Of a stretch of DNA of 64,000 bases, positions 55,123 to 63,061 are shown piece by piece. A program made the translations under genes and the position numbers. The notes beneath the pieces were generated by a model, which saw only the letters and a program-made list of their open reading frames with translations, did not search any database and was not told the origin of the DNA. Source of the stretch: Syntrophaceae bacterium UBA6087 (GTDB taxonomy: Bacteria > Desulfobacterota > Desulfomonilia > UBA1062); contig DIXF01000016.1 of NCBI GenBank assembly GCA_002448235.1, positions 81,067-145,066 of the forward strand. The letters are read 5' to 3'. Numbering within the stretch: position 1 is the first letter of the stretch; every line of letters begins with the position of its first letter.

Positions 55123-56616
55123 ATGGCCGAATATGATGTTGTGGTAATCGGAGCGGGAAACGGCGGGCTCACCGGTGCGTTGACACTTGCAAAGGCAGGG
55201 CGGAAAGTATTGCTCCTCGAACGGCACAATGTCCCGGGCGGGTGCGCCACGAGCTTTGTGCGCGGCAGGTTCGAGTTCGAGGTGGCTCTCCACCAGCTGA
55301 GCGGAATGGGCTCTGACGAAAGGCCGGGACCATTGAGATCCGTTCTTGGCGAGCTCGGCGTTCTGGATAAACTTGAATTCGTGGAGATGGAGAACCTCTA
55401 CCGGGTAGTCTGGCCGGATACGCTCGACATCATACTTCACGCCGAGCGCGCAGCGATCATCGAAACACTTCAGCAGAGATTTCCCAAGGAGAAGGAGGCG
55501 ATACCCGGATTCTTCGAACTCGTCTACGGATTCAGCATGGAGATGATTCAGGGTGTCTTCTTCCGTGATCCTGCGATATCAAAAGAAAAGTACCCCCTGT
55601 TTTTCAAATATGCCCTTACCCCCACGCAGAAAATCCTCGATGGTTTTTTTGAAGACCCCCTTCTGAAGGCTCTGCTCGGCATCTACTGGTCATATCTCGG
55701 CGTGCCGCCCAGCCGGATGCCCTTTGGAGACTTCGCCATCATGTTTTTTGCATACATCGAGTTCAAACCTTATCACCTCAAAGGCGGCTCCCAGTCGCTC
55801 TCCAATGCCCTGCTCGACGAATTCCTCATGAACGGCGGAGAGGCAAGGTTCAACTGTGGAGCGCAGAAGATTGATATCTCGAACGGCCGCGTAAAAGGTG
55901 TAACGACCGAGCACGGGGATACGGTACTGACGCGATACGTGCTCTCCAATGCAAGTATCCTGGAGACCTACCTCAACCTCATGGACCCGGAAGAGGCCCC
56001 ACATAACGCCCTGGAGGCATATCGAAGCTCCACTATCGGCCCATCGGCGTTCACCATCTATATGGGATTCGACTGCGAGCCCGGAGACCTGGGCATACAA
56101 GAGACTACCAATTTCATCACCACGACGACTGACATGGACAAGACATTCTCTTTGTGGAAAACGCTTGAGCAGCAGGATGTCGCGCTTTTTACCTGTTACG
56201 ATGTCGCGGATCCCGAGTTCTCGCCCAAGGGTGCATCCCAGGCGGCATTCGTATCGCTTCAGTATGCGGAGCCATGGTACCTTGTCCCTCCCCATCAGTA
56301 TTACGACACCAAATACCGGTACGCCGACGGGATGCTCAAGCTCGCCGAAAGAGTGTTCCCCGGTATCAGGGATCATATCGAGGAGATGGAGGTTGCGACG
56401 CCCATGACCCACCTGCGTTATCTGGGGCATCCCGGTGGCGCCATCTACGGATTTGATCAGTTTGCCAAGGATTCCGCCTACTTCATGACCAGTACTTCTC
56501 CTGTTCAGGGGCTTTACTTTGCCGGGGCATGGGCAGGCTCGGGAGGTTTCCAACCGACGTTGACCTCGGGAAGATCTTCGGCGCGTGCAATACTGAAATC
56601 CATGGCAAAGGGCTAG
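55123..56616 (+). CDS. NAD(P)/FAD-dependent oxidoreductase, CrtI / carotenoid-isomerase-like
   Basis: A 497-residue flavoprotein. The N-terminal dinucleotide motif is VVVIGAGNGGLTGALTLAKAG, followed by LLLERHNVPGGCATSFVRG, the arrangement of phytoene-desaturase, CrtISO and RetSat-like enzymes. The C-terminal flavin motif is GLYFAGAWAGSGGFQPTLTSG. The substrate is not clear; these folds act on polyenes and other hydrophobic molecules. It is followed by a flavin/2Fe-2S reductase after 14 bases, so the two may make a redox pair. It starts about 57 bases after the Wzz-like gene but is likely unrelated to capsule export. Confidence 0.8.
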   Translation: MAEYDVVVIGAGNGGLTGALTLAKAGRKVLLLERHNVPGGCATSFVRGRFEFEVALHQLSGMGSDERPGPLRSVLGELGVLDKLEFVEMENLYRVVWPDTLDIILHAERAAIIETLQQRFPKEKEAIPGFFELVYGFSMEMIQGVFFRDPAISKEKYPLFFKYALTPTQKILDGFFEDPLLKALLGIYWSYLGVPPSRMPFGDFAIMFFAYIEFKPYHLKGGSQSLSNALLDEFLMNGGEARFNCGAQKIDISNGRVKGVTTEHGDTVLTRYVLSNASILETYLNLMDPEEAPHNALEAYRSSTIGPSAFTIYMGFDCEPGDLGIQETTNFITTTTDMDKTFSLWKTLEQQDVALFTCYDVADPEFSPKGASQAAFVSLQYAEPWYLVPPHQYYDTKYRYADGMLKLAERVFPGIRDHIEEMEVATPMTHLRYLGHPGGAIYGFDQFAKDSAYFMTSTSPVQGLYFAGAWAGSGGFQPTLTSGRSSARAILKSMAKG

Positions 56617-56630
56617 AGAGGAGGGCCGGT

Positions 56631-57824
56631 ATGAGCTTGAAGGATGTTCTGAAAGATATCGAGGGTTACCAGGAAATAGGTGAAGAGATCGCTGTCCTGA
56701 AAAAGTACGGCACCGATCATTCCAGCCAAAGGGGTCAGGTCAGGAAGATCATCGACCTGCTTCATCCCGGAAAACTCAAACTGCACGTTTCGGAGATCAT
56801 CCGTGAAACCGGGAGCACGAAGACGTTCAGGATGGTTTCCCCTGACGGATACCTGCCTCCTTTCCAGGCCGGGCAGTATATCAACCTCGTTGTCGAAACA
56901 GGGGGGATCGTCACCAGCAGGGATTACAGCATTTCCTCAGCCCCGAGCCAGACAGCTTTCTATGATATCACGGTGCGTCAGATCGGCGAAGGATTCGTAT
57001 CCGACTACCTCCTGAACGATGTAAAGGTGGGAGATGAATTCCAGAGCAGTTCTCCTGCCGGAAATTTTTATTATAATCCCCTCATCCATGGGAATGATCT
57101 GGTATTCCTCGCAGGAGGGAGCGGGATAACTCCGTTCATGAGCATGATACGCGAGACTCTCAGCAGGGGACTGGATCGGCGTATCCACCTGATCTATGGC
57201 AGCCTGACTCCCGACGATGTGATCTTTGGACAGGAATTAGAGAATTTGTCCAGGAATCACCCGAATTTCAATCGGACACTCGTCATCTCGAATCCTCCGG
57301 AGGGATATACCGGGCGCAGAGGTTTTATCACTGCTGATCTTATGAAAGAGACCCTTGGAGAGGACATATCGGGGAAAACATATTTTATATGCGGCCCGGA
57401 AGCAATGTATACCTTCTGTGAGAAAGAGCTCTATCGCCTGGGCATTTCCAGGAAGAAAATCCGTACCGAGATGTACGGGCCGCCGAAGGACGTATCCGAA
57501 CAGCCGGGATGGCCTGCCAGTGTCGGTCGTGATGCAATAGTCACGGTTTCCATAAAAAACGGTAAGTCGGTCCAGGTACGCACCACCGAACCCCTGATGA
57601 ATTCACTCGAGCGAAACGGCATTGTCATCCCTTCCTTGTGCAGGTCGGGCGAATGCAGCCTCTGCAGGACAAAATTGCTGAAAGGCAGGGTTTTTCAGCC
57701 CGAAGGGGTAAGGCTCAGGGCATCGGATCGAAAGTTCGGATATATACATCCCTGTATGGCATATCCTTTGAGTGATCTGGAGATACAATTATCAAATGCT
57801 GAATTTTCAGGTTCACAAGATTAA
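56631..57824 (+). CDS. FAD/NAD(P) ferredoxin-reductase-type oxidoreductase with C-terminal 2Fe-2S domain
   Basis: A 397-residue protein from the ATG at 56631 (GAGAGGAGGG upstream). Residues about 50-150 are an FNR-type FAD domain (TSRDYSISSAP; RDYS at 97-100), then an NAD domain (VFLAGGSGITPFMSMI). The C-terminal 80 residues form a plant-type ferredoxin with Cys337-x4-Cys342-x2-Cys345 and Cys near 378. Such chains carry electrons from NAD(P)H to an oxygenase or desaturase, here probably the preceding CrtI-like protein. Residues 1-45 are an extra helical N-terminus. Confidence 0.86.
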   Translation: MSLKDVLKDIEGYQEIGEEIAVLKKYGTDHSSQRGQVRKIIDLLHPGKLKLHVSEIIRETGSTKTFRMVSPDGYLPPFQAGQYINLVVETGGIVTSRDYSISSAPSQTAFYDITVRQIGEGFVSDYLLNDVKVGDEFQSSSPAGNFYYNPLIHGNDLVFLAGGSGITPFMSMIRETLSRGLDRRIHLIYGSLTPDDVIFGQELENLSRNHPNFNRTLVISNPPEGYTGRRGFITADLMKETLGEDISGKTYFICGPEAMYTFCEKELYRLGISRKKIRTEMYGPPKDVSEQPGWPASVGRDAIVTVSIKNGKSVQVRTTEPLMNSLERNGIVIPSLCRSGECSLCRTKLLKGRVFQPEGVRLRASDRKFGYIHPCMAYPLSDLEIQLSNAEFSGSQD

Positions 57825-57844
57825 TAATGAGGGAAACCCTTGGT

Positions 57845-57881
57845 GTGTACATGGATTATATAAAGCCTGAAACGTGTACAT
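57845..57881. repeat. two GTGTACAT repeats
   Basis: GTGTACAT at 57845-57852 and again at 57874-57881, each holding the TGTACA palindrome, 29 bases apart, just after the reductase gene stop. They could pair as a stem or bind a dimeric regulator. From 57825 to 58202 no gene is seen. Confidence 0.3.
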
Positions 57882-58050
57882 TCTTAAAAGTTTGATGAAT
57901 TTATTGATATTCTCTACATACAATTCATTAGTTTAAAATGACCTTATTTCCGTGCTCTGCAAGCTTGACCTGTCTATTGGTATGTTATATGAATTTCGCT
58001 GTTCTCATTTAATGATTAGGATAGCTTACAGTTTGTCATTCCATGGAAAT

Positions 58051-58079
58051 GGTTAACACACCTGCAATGGCGGAGCTTC
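58051..58079 (+). promoter_or_regulatory. repeated polysaccharide-gene element, copy B
   Basis: GGTTAACACACC, six bases, GGCGGAGC, TTC. It lies 124 bases before the WbpE-like start codon. Shared core CACC-N6-GGCGGAGC with copies at 48215 and 40464; the TTC after the core is shared with copy A only. Confidence 0.5.
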
Positions 58080-58202
58080 GCTTTTTATAGCGTAGCAAGA
58101 AATGAGGTAATGCTTCAGATAGCGGTCTTGCACAAGCTAAGCAGGCCTTTATTATCTCTTTCTAATTGTATACCATCAAATTATGTCACTACCGGAGGGA
58201 AA

Positions 58203-59363
58203 ATGGCCGTGCAGTTCATAGATTTAAAGGCTCAGCAAGCAAGGATTTATGACAGAATCCTTGAGAATATCAAAAATGTTTTATCTCACGGGCAATACAT
58301 TATGGGTCCTGAGATTAAGATGCTGGAGGATCGATTGGGGGATTTTGTCGGGGCAAAACATGCGGTTTCTTGTGCTTCGGGAACCGATGCGCTACTCATG
58401 GCCCTCATGGCATATGGAGTAGGTCCCGGAGATGCAATTTTCACCACCCCGTTTACCTTTGTCGCAACTGCCGAGGTAATTTCTCTGCTTGGAGCTACAC
58501 CGGTATTTGTCGACATCGAATCGGATACTTTCAATATCTCCGCTGCCCAAATCGAGAAAGCTATTATCGCATTGGAGAATAAAGACCCGGGTATGCACCC
58601 TCTCCCTAAGGGATATGAAAAGTTAAGGCCGAGGGGGATCATTGCGGTGGATCTTTTCGGGCAGCCTGCGGATTATGAGAAAATCAATGAGATCGGTTCT
58701 GCAAGGAAGCTCTTTGTCATTGAGGATGCAGCGCAATCCTTTGGTGCGGAATATAAAGGGAAGAAGGCATGCTCCCTTTCAGATATTGCTGCCACCTCAT
58801 TCTTCCCGGCAAAGCCGTTGGGATGCTATGGGGACGGTGGAATGGTCTTCACCGATAGCGATGACTTATACGAGCAGCTTACTTCCATCAGGGTACATGG
58901 GAAAGGTACGGACAAGTACGATAATATCAGAATAGGCATCAACGGGAGATGCGATACCCTCCAGGCAGCCATTCTCCTGCCGAAATTCGAAATTTTCCCT
59001 GAAGAGATCGGCCTCAGGCAGAAGGTTGCCAGGCGTTATAGCGAGCCCTTGAAGGATAACCCGGATATAACAACACCATTTGTTCAGGACGGGTCCCTCA
59101 GCGTGTGGGCTCAGTATTCACTTATCAGCGAAAAGAAAGACAACATCTTAGCTGCCCTGAAGAAGGCGGGAATCCCCACAGCAATTTACTATCCCAAACC
59201 GCTCCATCTCCAGGGGGCGTACAGCTATCTGGGACACAAGACTGGTGATTTCCCTGTTTCAGAGGAGAAAGCTGAGCAAATATTTTCTCTGCCAATGCAC
59301 CCATATCTCACGGAGCAAGAGCAGAAGCAGATAACGGACACAATCTTAAGTGCAGTACGATAG
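58203..59363 (+). CDS. DegT/DnrJ/EryC1 sugar aminotransferase, WbpE-like
   Basis: A PLP-dependent sugar aminotransferase of 386 residues from the ATG at 58203 (GGAGGG upstream). It begins AVQFIDLKAQQARIYDRILE, with GQYIMGPEIKMLEDRLGDF, ASGTDALLMALMA, IEDAAQSFGAEYKGKKAC and the PLP lysine in SFFPAKPLGCYGDGG. The pattern is very close to WbpE, which aminates C3 of UDP-2-acetamido-3-oxo-glucuronate. The next gene encodes the matching dehydrogenase and acetyltransferase. An upstream ATG at 58110 would give a poor N-terminus and lies close to the repeated element. Confidence 0.88.
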   Translation: MAVQFIDLKAQQARIYDRILENIKNVLSHGQYIMGPEIKMLEDRLGDFVGAKHAVSCASGTDALLMALMAYGVGPGDAIFTTPFTFVATAEVISLLGATPVFVDIESDTFNISAAQIEKAIIALENKDPGMHPLPKGYEKLRPRGIIAVDLFGQPADYEKINEIGSARKLFVIEDAAQSFGAEYKGKKACSLSDIAATSFFPAKPLGCYGDGGMVFTDSDDLYEQLTSIRVHGKGTDKYDNIRIGINGRCDTLQAAILLPKFEIFPEEIGLRQKVARRYSEPLKDNPDITTPFVQDGSLSVWAQYSLISEKKDNILAALKKAGIPTAIYYPKPLHLQGAYSYLGHKTGDFPVSEEKAEQIFSLPMHPYLTEQEQKQITDTILSAVR

Positions 59364-59385
59364 CTCCTGCAAGGAGGAGGTTGTT

Positions 59386-60960
59386 TTGGATAATAGCAAA
59401 GTCCTGGTAGCGGTTGTCGGTGCAGGATACTGGGGGAAGAACCTGGTGAGAAACTATGCCGAACTCGGGGCATTAGGCGCCGTCTGTGACAGCAATCAGC
59501 AAACCCTGAAATCGTTCAATGAAGCCTATCCGGAAATTAAATGCTTTACGAGCTTTCAGGATCTTCTCTCAGATCGGAATATTAAAGCAGTCTCAATTGC
59601 CGCCCCGGCCGAAATGCATTTTTCATTAGCACGCGAGGCCCTTCTCTCGGGAAAGGACGTGTTTGTTGAAAAGCCGTTAGCATTGAGTCTCTCCGATGCG
59701 CATGAGTTGAAAGAAATTGCTGAAAAGAATGACAGAATCCTCATGGTGGGGCATCTTCTGCGATATCATTCTGCGTTCATCAAATTGAAAGAAATCATAC
59801 ACAATGGTGATCTCGGAAGGATTCATTATATCTACTCCAATCGCCTCAGCTTCGGAAAGATCAGGAGAGAGGAGGACATCCTCTGGAGCTTTGCCCCTCA
59901 TGATATATCCATGATCCTTGCATTAGCTCAGGAAGAGCCCGAATATGTTCTGGCAACCGGCGGCAATTATCTCCATAAGAAGATCGCAGACGTTACTACT
60001 ACGCATCTCGAATTCCCCAGCGGACTGAAGGCCCATGTCTTTGTCTCCTGGCTGCATCCCTTTAAGGAGCAGATGCTCGTGGTAGTAGGTGACAAGAACA
60101 TGGCGGTATTCAGGGATTCATCTCCTTGGGGTGAAAAACTCCTCCTCTACCCGCACAACATCTCATGGCACGATGGAATCCCAGAGCCGGAAAAGGGCGA
60201 TGCCAAGAGTGTGGAGATCGAAAAGAGCGAGCCGCTTAAAGCTGAATGCGCTCATTTCATCGAGTGTATTACTTCGAGGAAGAAGCCTGTTACCGACGCT
60301 CAGGAAGGAATTGAGGTGCTCCGGATTCTGAAAGCGAGCCAGGATTCACTCCTTAACAATGGAAAGAAAATATCGCTGAGGGAAGTACTCAAGAAGCAAC
60401 AGGATACGTTTTTTGCCCATGAATCGTGCTTCATCGACGATGGAATCACCATCGGAACAGGGACAAAAGTCTGGCATCTCAGCCATATACTCAAAGGATC
60501 CAGCATAGGGAAAAACTGCAGCATCGGGCAGAACGTGGTGGTCGGCCCTGATGCAAGAATCGGAAACGGCTGCAAGATCCAGAATAATGTTTCCGTATAT
60601 AAAGGCGTCACCCTGGAAGATAATGTCTTCTGCGGCCCTTCCATGGTTTTCACCAACGTGTTCAATCCACGGGCCCACATCCCGCGCATGGATGAGATGC
60701 GGACTACCCTGGTGAAAACAGGCGCCACCATCGGAGCGAACGCCACCATAGTTTGCGGTTACACCATAGGCGCATATGCTTTCATTGGTGCCGGTGCTGT
60801 AGTAACCCGAGGAGCCCCTGACCATGCCCTTATGGTTGGGAATCCAGCTAAACAAATAGGCTGGATGTGCGAGTGTGGGAACAGGTTGGAGGATGATCTG
60901 TCCTGTCTGCACTGCGGTAAAAGATATAAGCTTACAGGACAAGGCCTGGTCCTTATATAA
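59386..60960 (+). CDS. fused Gfo/Idh/MocA sugar dehydrogenase and left-handed beta-helix acetyltransferase (WbpB-WbpD-like)
   Basis: A 525-residue fusion. Residues 1 to about 340 are a Gfo/Idh/MocA oxidoreductase (VAVVGAGYWGKNLVRNYAEL, VEKPLALSLSDAHELKEIA). Residues about 355-500 are a hexapeptide-repeat acyltransferase (IGKNCSIGQNVVVGPDARIG, FIGAGAVVTRGAPDHALMVG). The tail CECGNRLEDDLSCLHCGKRY looks like a zinc knuckle. WbpB oxidises C3 of UDP-GlcNAcA and WbpD acetylates the 3-amine; with WbpE these form one pathway to UDP-2,3-diacetamido sugars. Fusion of the two is known in some genomes. The start is TTG at 59386 with AAGGAGGAGG upstream; no ATG fits. Confidence 0.86.
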   Translation: MDNSKVLVAVVGAGYWGKNLVRNYAELGALGAVCDSNQQTLKSFNEAYPEIKCFTSFQDLLSDRNIKAVSIAAPAEMHFSLAREALLSGKDVFVEKPLALSLSDAHELKEIAEKNDRILMVGHLLRYHSAFIKLKEIIHNGDLGRIHYIYSNRLSFGKIRREEDILWSFAPHDISMILALAQEEPEYVLATGGNYLHKKIADVTTTHLEFPSGLKAHVFVSWLHPFKEQMLVVVGDKNMAVFRDSSPWGEKLLLYPHNISWHDGIPEPEKGDAKSVEIEKSEPLKAECAHFIECITSRKKPVTDAQEGIEVLRILKASQDSLLNNGKKISLREVLKKQQDTFFAHESCFIDDGITIGTGTKVWHLSHILKGSSIGKNCSIGQNVVVGPDARIGNGCKIQNNVSVYKGVTLEDNVFCGPSMVFTNVFNPRAHIPRMDEMRTTLVKTGATIGANATIVCGYTIGAYAFIGAGAVVTRGAPDHALMVGNPAKQIGWMCECGNRLEDDLSCLHCGKRYKLTGQGLVLI

Positions 60961-61063
60961 GCAAATAATTTTGTCCGATAGAAAAGCGATCTCCATTTAT
61001 TGGAATTTTGATGATAAATATCAATCAGCCTACTAGATAAACGCTTCTCGCCGAATTACGCAA

Positions 61064-62419
61064 ATGCTTTCAGGCACAAATCGGCAGGGTAACCTTATAC
61101 GGCAACTGTCCTTACACTATCAAACTGATCGTATTCGCCGCCTTGCCAAAGAAGGCAGTTGGATTATCATTGGTCAGGTTTCCTCATTGCTTGGTGCATT
61201 GGTTCTCGTGCGGATACTCACCGGGCATCTCGATCCTACTCAATACGGCCAACTAGCACTCGGGCTCACAGTGGCTGGGTTAGTGAATCAGGTGGTTATG
61301 GGCGGGGTCACAAACGGCATTGGGCGTTTTTATTCTATCGCAACAGAAAAACAGGATTTAGACGGATATTTGCGCGCCTCGCGGCGGCTGATGCTCTACG
61401 CCACTCTGGCTGTGGTTGCCATTGGAGTGGCAGTGTTGATCGGGCTGCTTTGGCTGGGGTATTCACAATGGATGGGGCTAGCGGCGGCAGCCTTGGTTTT
61501 CTCGGTGATCAGTGGCTACAATTCCTCCTTTAGCAATATTCAGAACGCTGCTCGACAAAGGGCAATTGTGGCCTTCCACGGCGGGCTGGATGCTTGGCTG
61601 AAAATCCTGCTGGTGTTGGGTGTATTGCTCTGGTTGGGCAGCTCCGGCACTGCTGTGGTGATCGGTTATGCGTGCTCTTCCCTATTTGTCACCGGCTCAC
61701 AACTTATCTTCCTGCGCCGTTTGATTCCATATAAGTTGGCAAATAGTGGAGATCACACCCCCTGGGCACGCCAGATCTGGTCATATTCATGGTCGTTCTC
61801 AGCCTGGGGTTTGTTTTCTTGGTTACAGCAAAGCTCCGATCGATGGGCTTTGGAGGCTTTCACCACCACTCACGAGGTGGGCTTATATGCCGTGTTGTTC
61901 CAATTGGGATATGCCCCGATCTCGGTGGCAACGGGACTGATGATTTCGTTCTTAGGCCCGATTCTCTATCAACGTTCGGGCGATGCAACAGATTCAGACC
62001 GCAATGCCACTGTTCACCGTCTTGCATGGCACATTACTTTTGTTAGCCTTTTCATCACAGTGATTGGATTTGTGTTTGTCTTTGTCCTGCATGGATGGAT
62101 CTTTAGGTTGCTCGTGGGTACACAGTACCAATCAGTGTCGTACTTGTTGCCCTGGGTGGTGCTGGCTAGCGGTTTTTTTGTTGCGGGCCAAATGCTCGCA
62201 CTGAAACTGATGAGCGACATGAAACCAGTAGCGATGACGACAGCGAAAATCGTCACCGCACTATTGGGGATATTGTTGAATATTTATTTCGTGTCGGTGG
62301 CTGGTCTAAATGGAATTGTTGGAGCGCTGGTTGCCTTCTCCGTTGTCTACTTCATGTGGATGGCTTTTCTGAGCCTTCGCATTCCCATGCAGAATAACAC
62401 TCATAAGGACTCACCATGA
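61064..62419 (+). CDS. Wzx-like polysaccharide flippase (MOP superfamily)
   Basis: A 451-residue integral membrane protein with about 12 hydrophobic segments, for example LAVVAIGVAVLIGLLWLG, ILLVLGVLLWLGSSGTAVVI and FITVIGFVFVFVLHGWIF. RIRRLAKEGSWIIIGQVSSLLG at the N-terminus is typical of O-antigen flippases, as is the LTGHLDPTQYGQLALGLTVAG segment. It should move an undecaprenyl-linked repeat unit across the inner membrane. A polymerase (Wzy) was not recognised in the window. Codon choice looks different from the upstream genes, which suggests separate origin. It overlaps the next gene by four bases. Confidence 0.83.
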   Translation: MLSGTNRQGNLIRQLSLHYQTDRIRRLAKEGSWIIIGQVSSLLGALVLVRILTGHLDPTQYGQLALGLTVAGLVNQVVMGGVTNGIGRFYSIATEKQDLDGYLRASRRLMLYATLAVVAIGVAVLIGLLWLGYSQWMGLAAAALVFSVISGYNSSFSNIQNAARQRAIVAFHGGLDAWLKILLVLGVLLWLGSSGTAVVIGYACSSLFVTGSQLIFLRRLIPYKLANSGDHTPWARQIWSYSWSFSAWGLFSWLQQSSDRWALEAFTTTHEVGLYAVLFQLGYAPISVATGLMISFLGPILYQRSGDATDSDRNATVHRLAWHITFVSLFITVIGFVFVFVLHGWIFRLLVGTQYQSVSYLLPWVVLASGFFVAGQMLALKLMSDMKPVAMTTAKIVTALLGILLNIYFVSVAGLNGIVGALVAFSVVYFMWMAFLSLRIPMQNNTHKDSP

Positions 62420-63051
62420 AACTCGCGATCAAACACAAGCTCTCCAAAGTTGGCATCTTGTCTTACATAGATCTTGTTCGCCGCCTCCCGCAAATTTCGC
62501 GCTGGATAGGAACTGGCTGTATGGGGATGCCTCCCCAGCCGGTGAAACAGATGATCATTTCTGCCTACTTGCGGCGCTATGCTCTGCATCAGTTCGTCGA
62601 AACCGGAACTCATCTTGGCGATACGCTGGCCTACATTGCGCACGACAAGACTGTGATGTGCACCAGCATTGAACTCGCTGATAATTACTATCAGGCGGCT
62701 ATGCAGCGGTTTGCTTCATATGCCAACGTGACATTGCTTCAAGGCGACAGCGGTACAGTATTATCTGAACTTGTGCGCATCTTGAGCGCGCCTGCTCTGT
62801 TCTGGCTCGATGGCCATTACAGCGGCGGCGACACGGGCAAGGCTAAGTTAGACACCCCGGTAAGCGCCGAACTGGAGGCGATTCTGGATTCTCCTGTGAA
62901 AGGTCACGTGGTGCTCATCGATGATGCACGCTGTTTTGACGGCACCCGTGACTATCCGCAGCTTGAACGTATACTCGAAACGGTGCGACGTAAAAACATA
63001 TATTACATCGAGGTGTCGGCCGACATCATTCGCCTGACGCCCAAGAATTAA
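62416..63051 (+). CDS. protein of unknown function, methyltransferase-fold-like
   Basis: A 211-residue protein. FVETGTHLGDTLAYIAHDK (residues about 63-81) followed by TSIELADNYYQAAMQRF and VTLLQGDSGTVLSEL is laid out like SAM-binding motif I and the acidic ends of the next strands. FWLDGHYSGGDTGKAKLDTP and HVVLIDDARCF follow; the DGH and DDA motifs resemble a metal site in glycan-locus methyltransferases. The start overlaps the flippase stop by four bases, so it belongs to that unit. No firm function. Confidence 0.65.
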   Translation: MKLAIKHKLSKVGILSYIDLVRRLPQISRWIGTGCMGMPPQPVKQMIISAYLRRYALHQFVETGTHLGDTLAYIAHDKTVMCTSIELADNYYQAAMQRFASYANVTLLQGDSGTVLSELVRILSAPALFWLDGHYSGGDTGKAKLDTPVSAELEAILDSPVKGHVVLIDDARCFDGTRDYPQLERILETVRRKNIYYIEVSADIIRLTPKN

Positions 63052-63061
63052 AAAGTATTCT

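Noticed and set aside
48215..58079. c-di-GMP riboswitch as identity of the repeated element
   Set aside because: The conserved GEMM sequences (such as GGCAAACC and GACGCAAAGCC) are absent.
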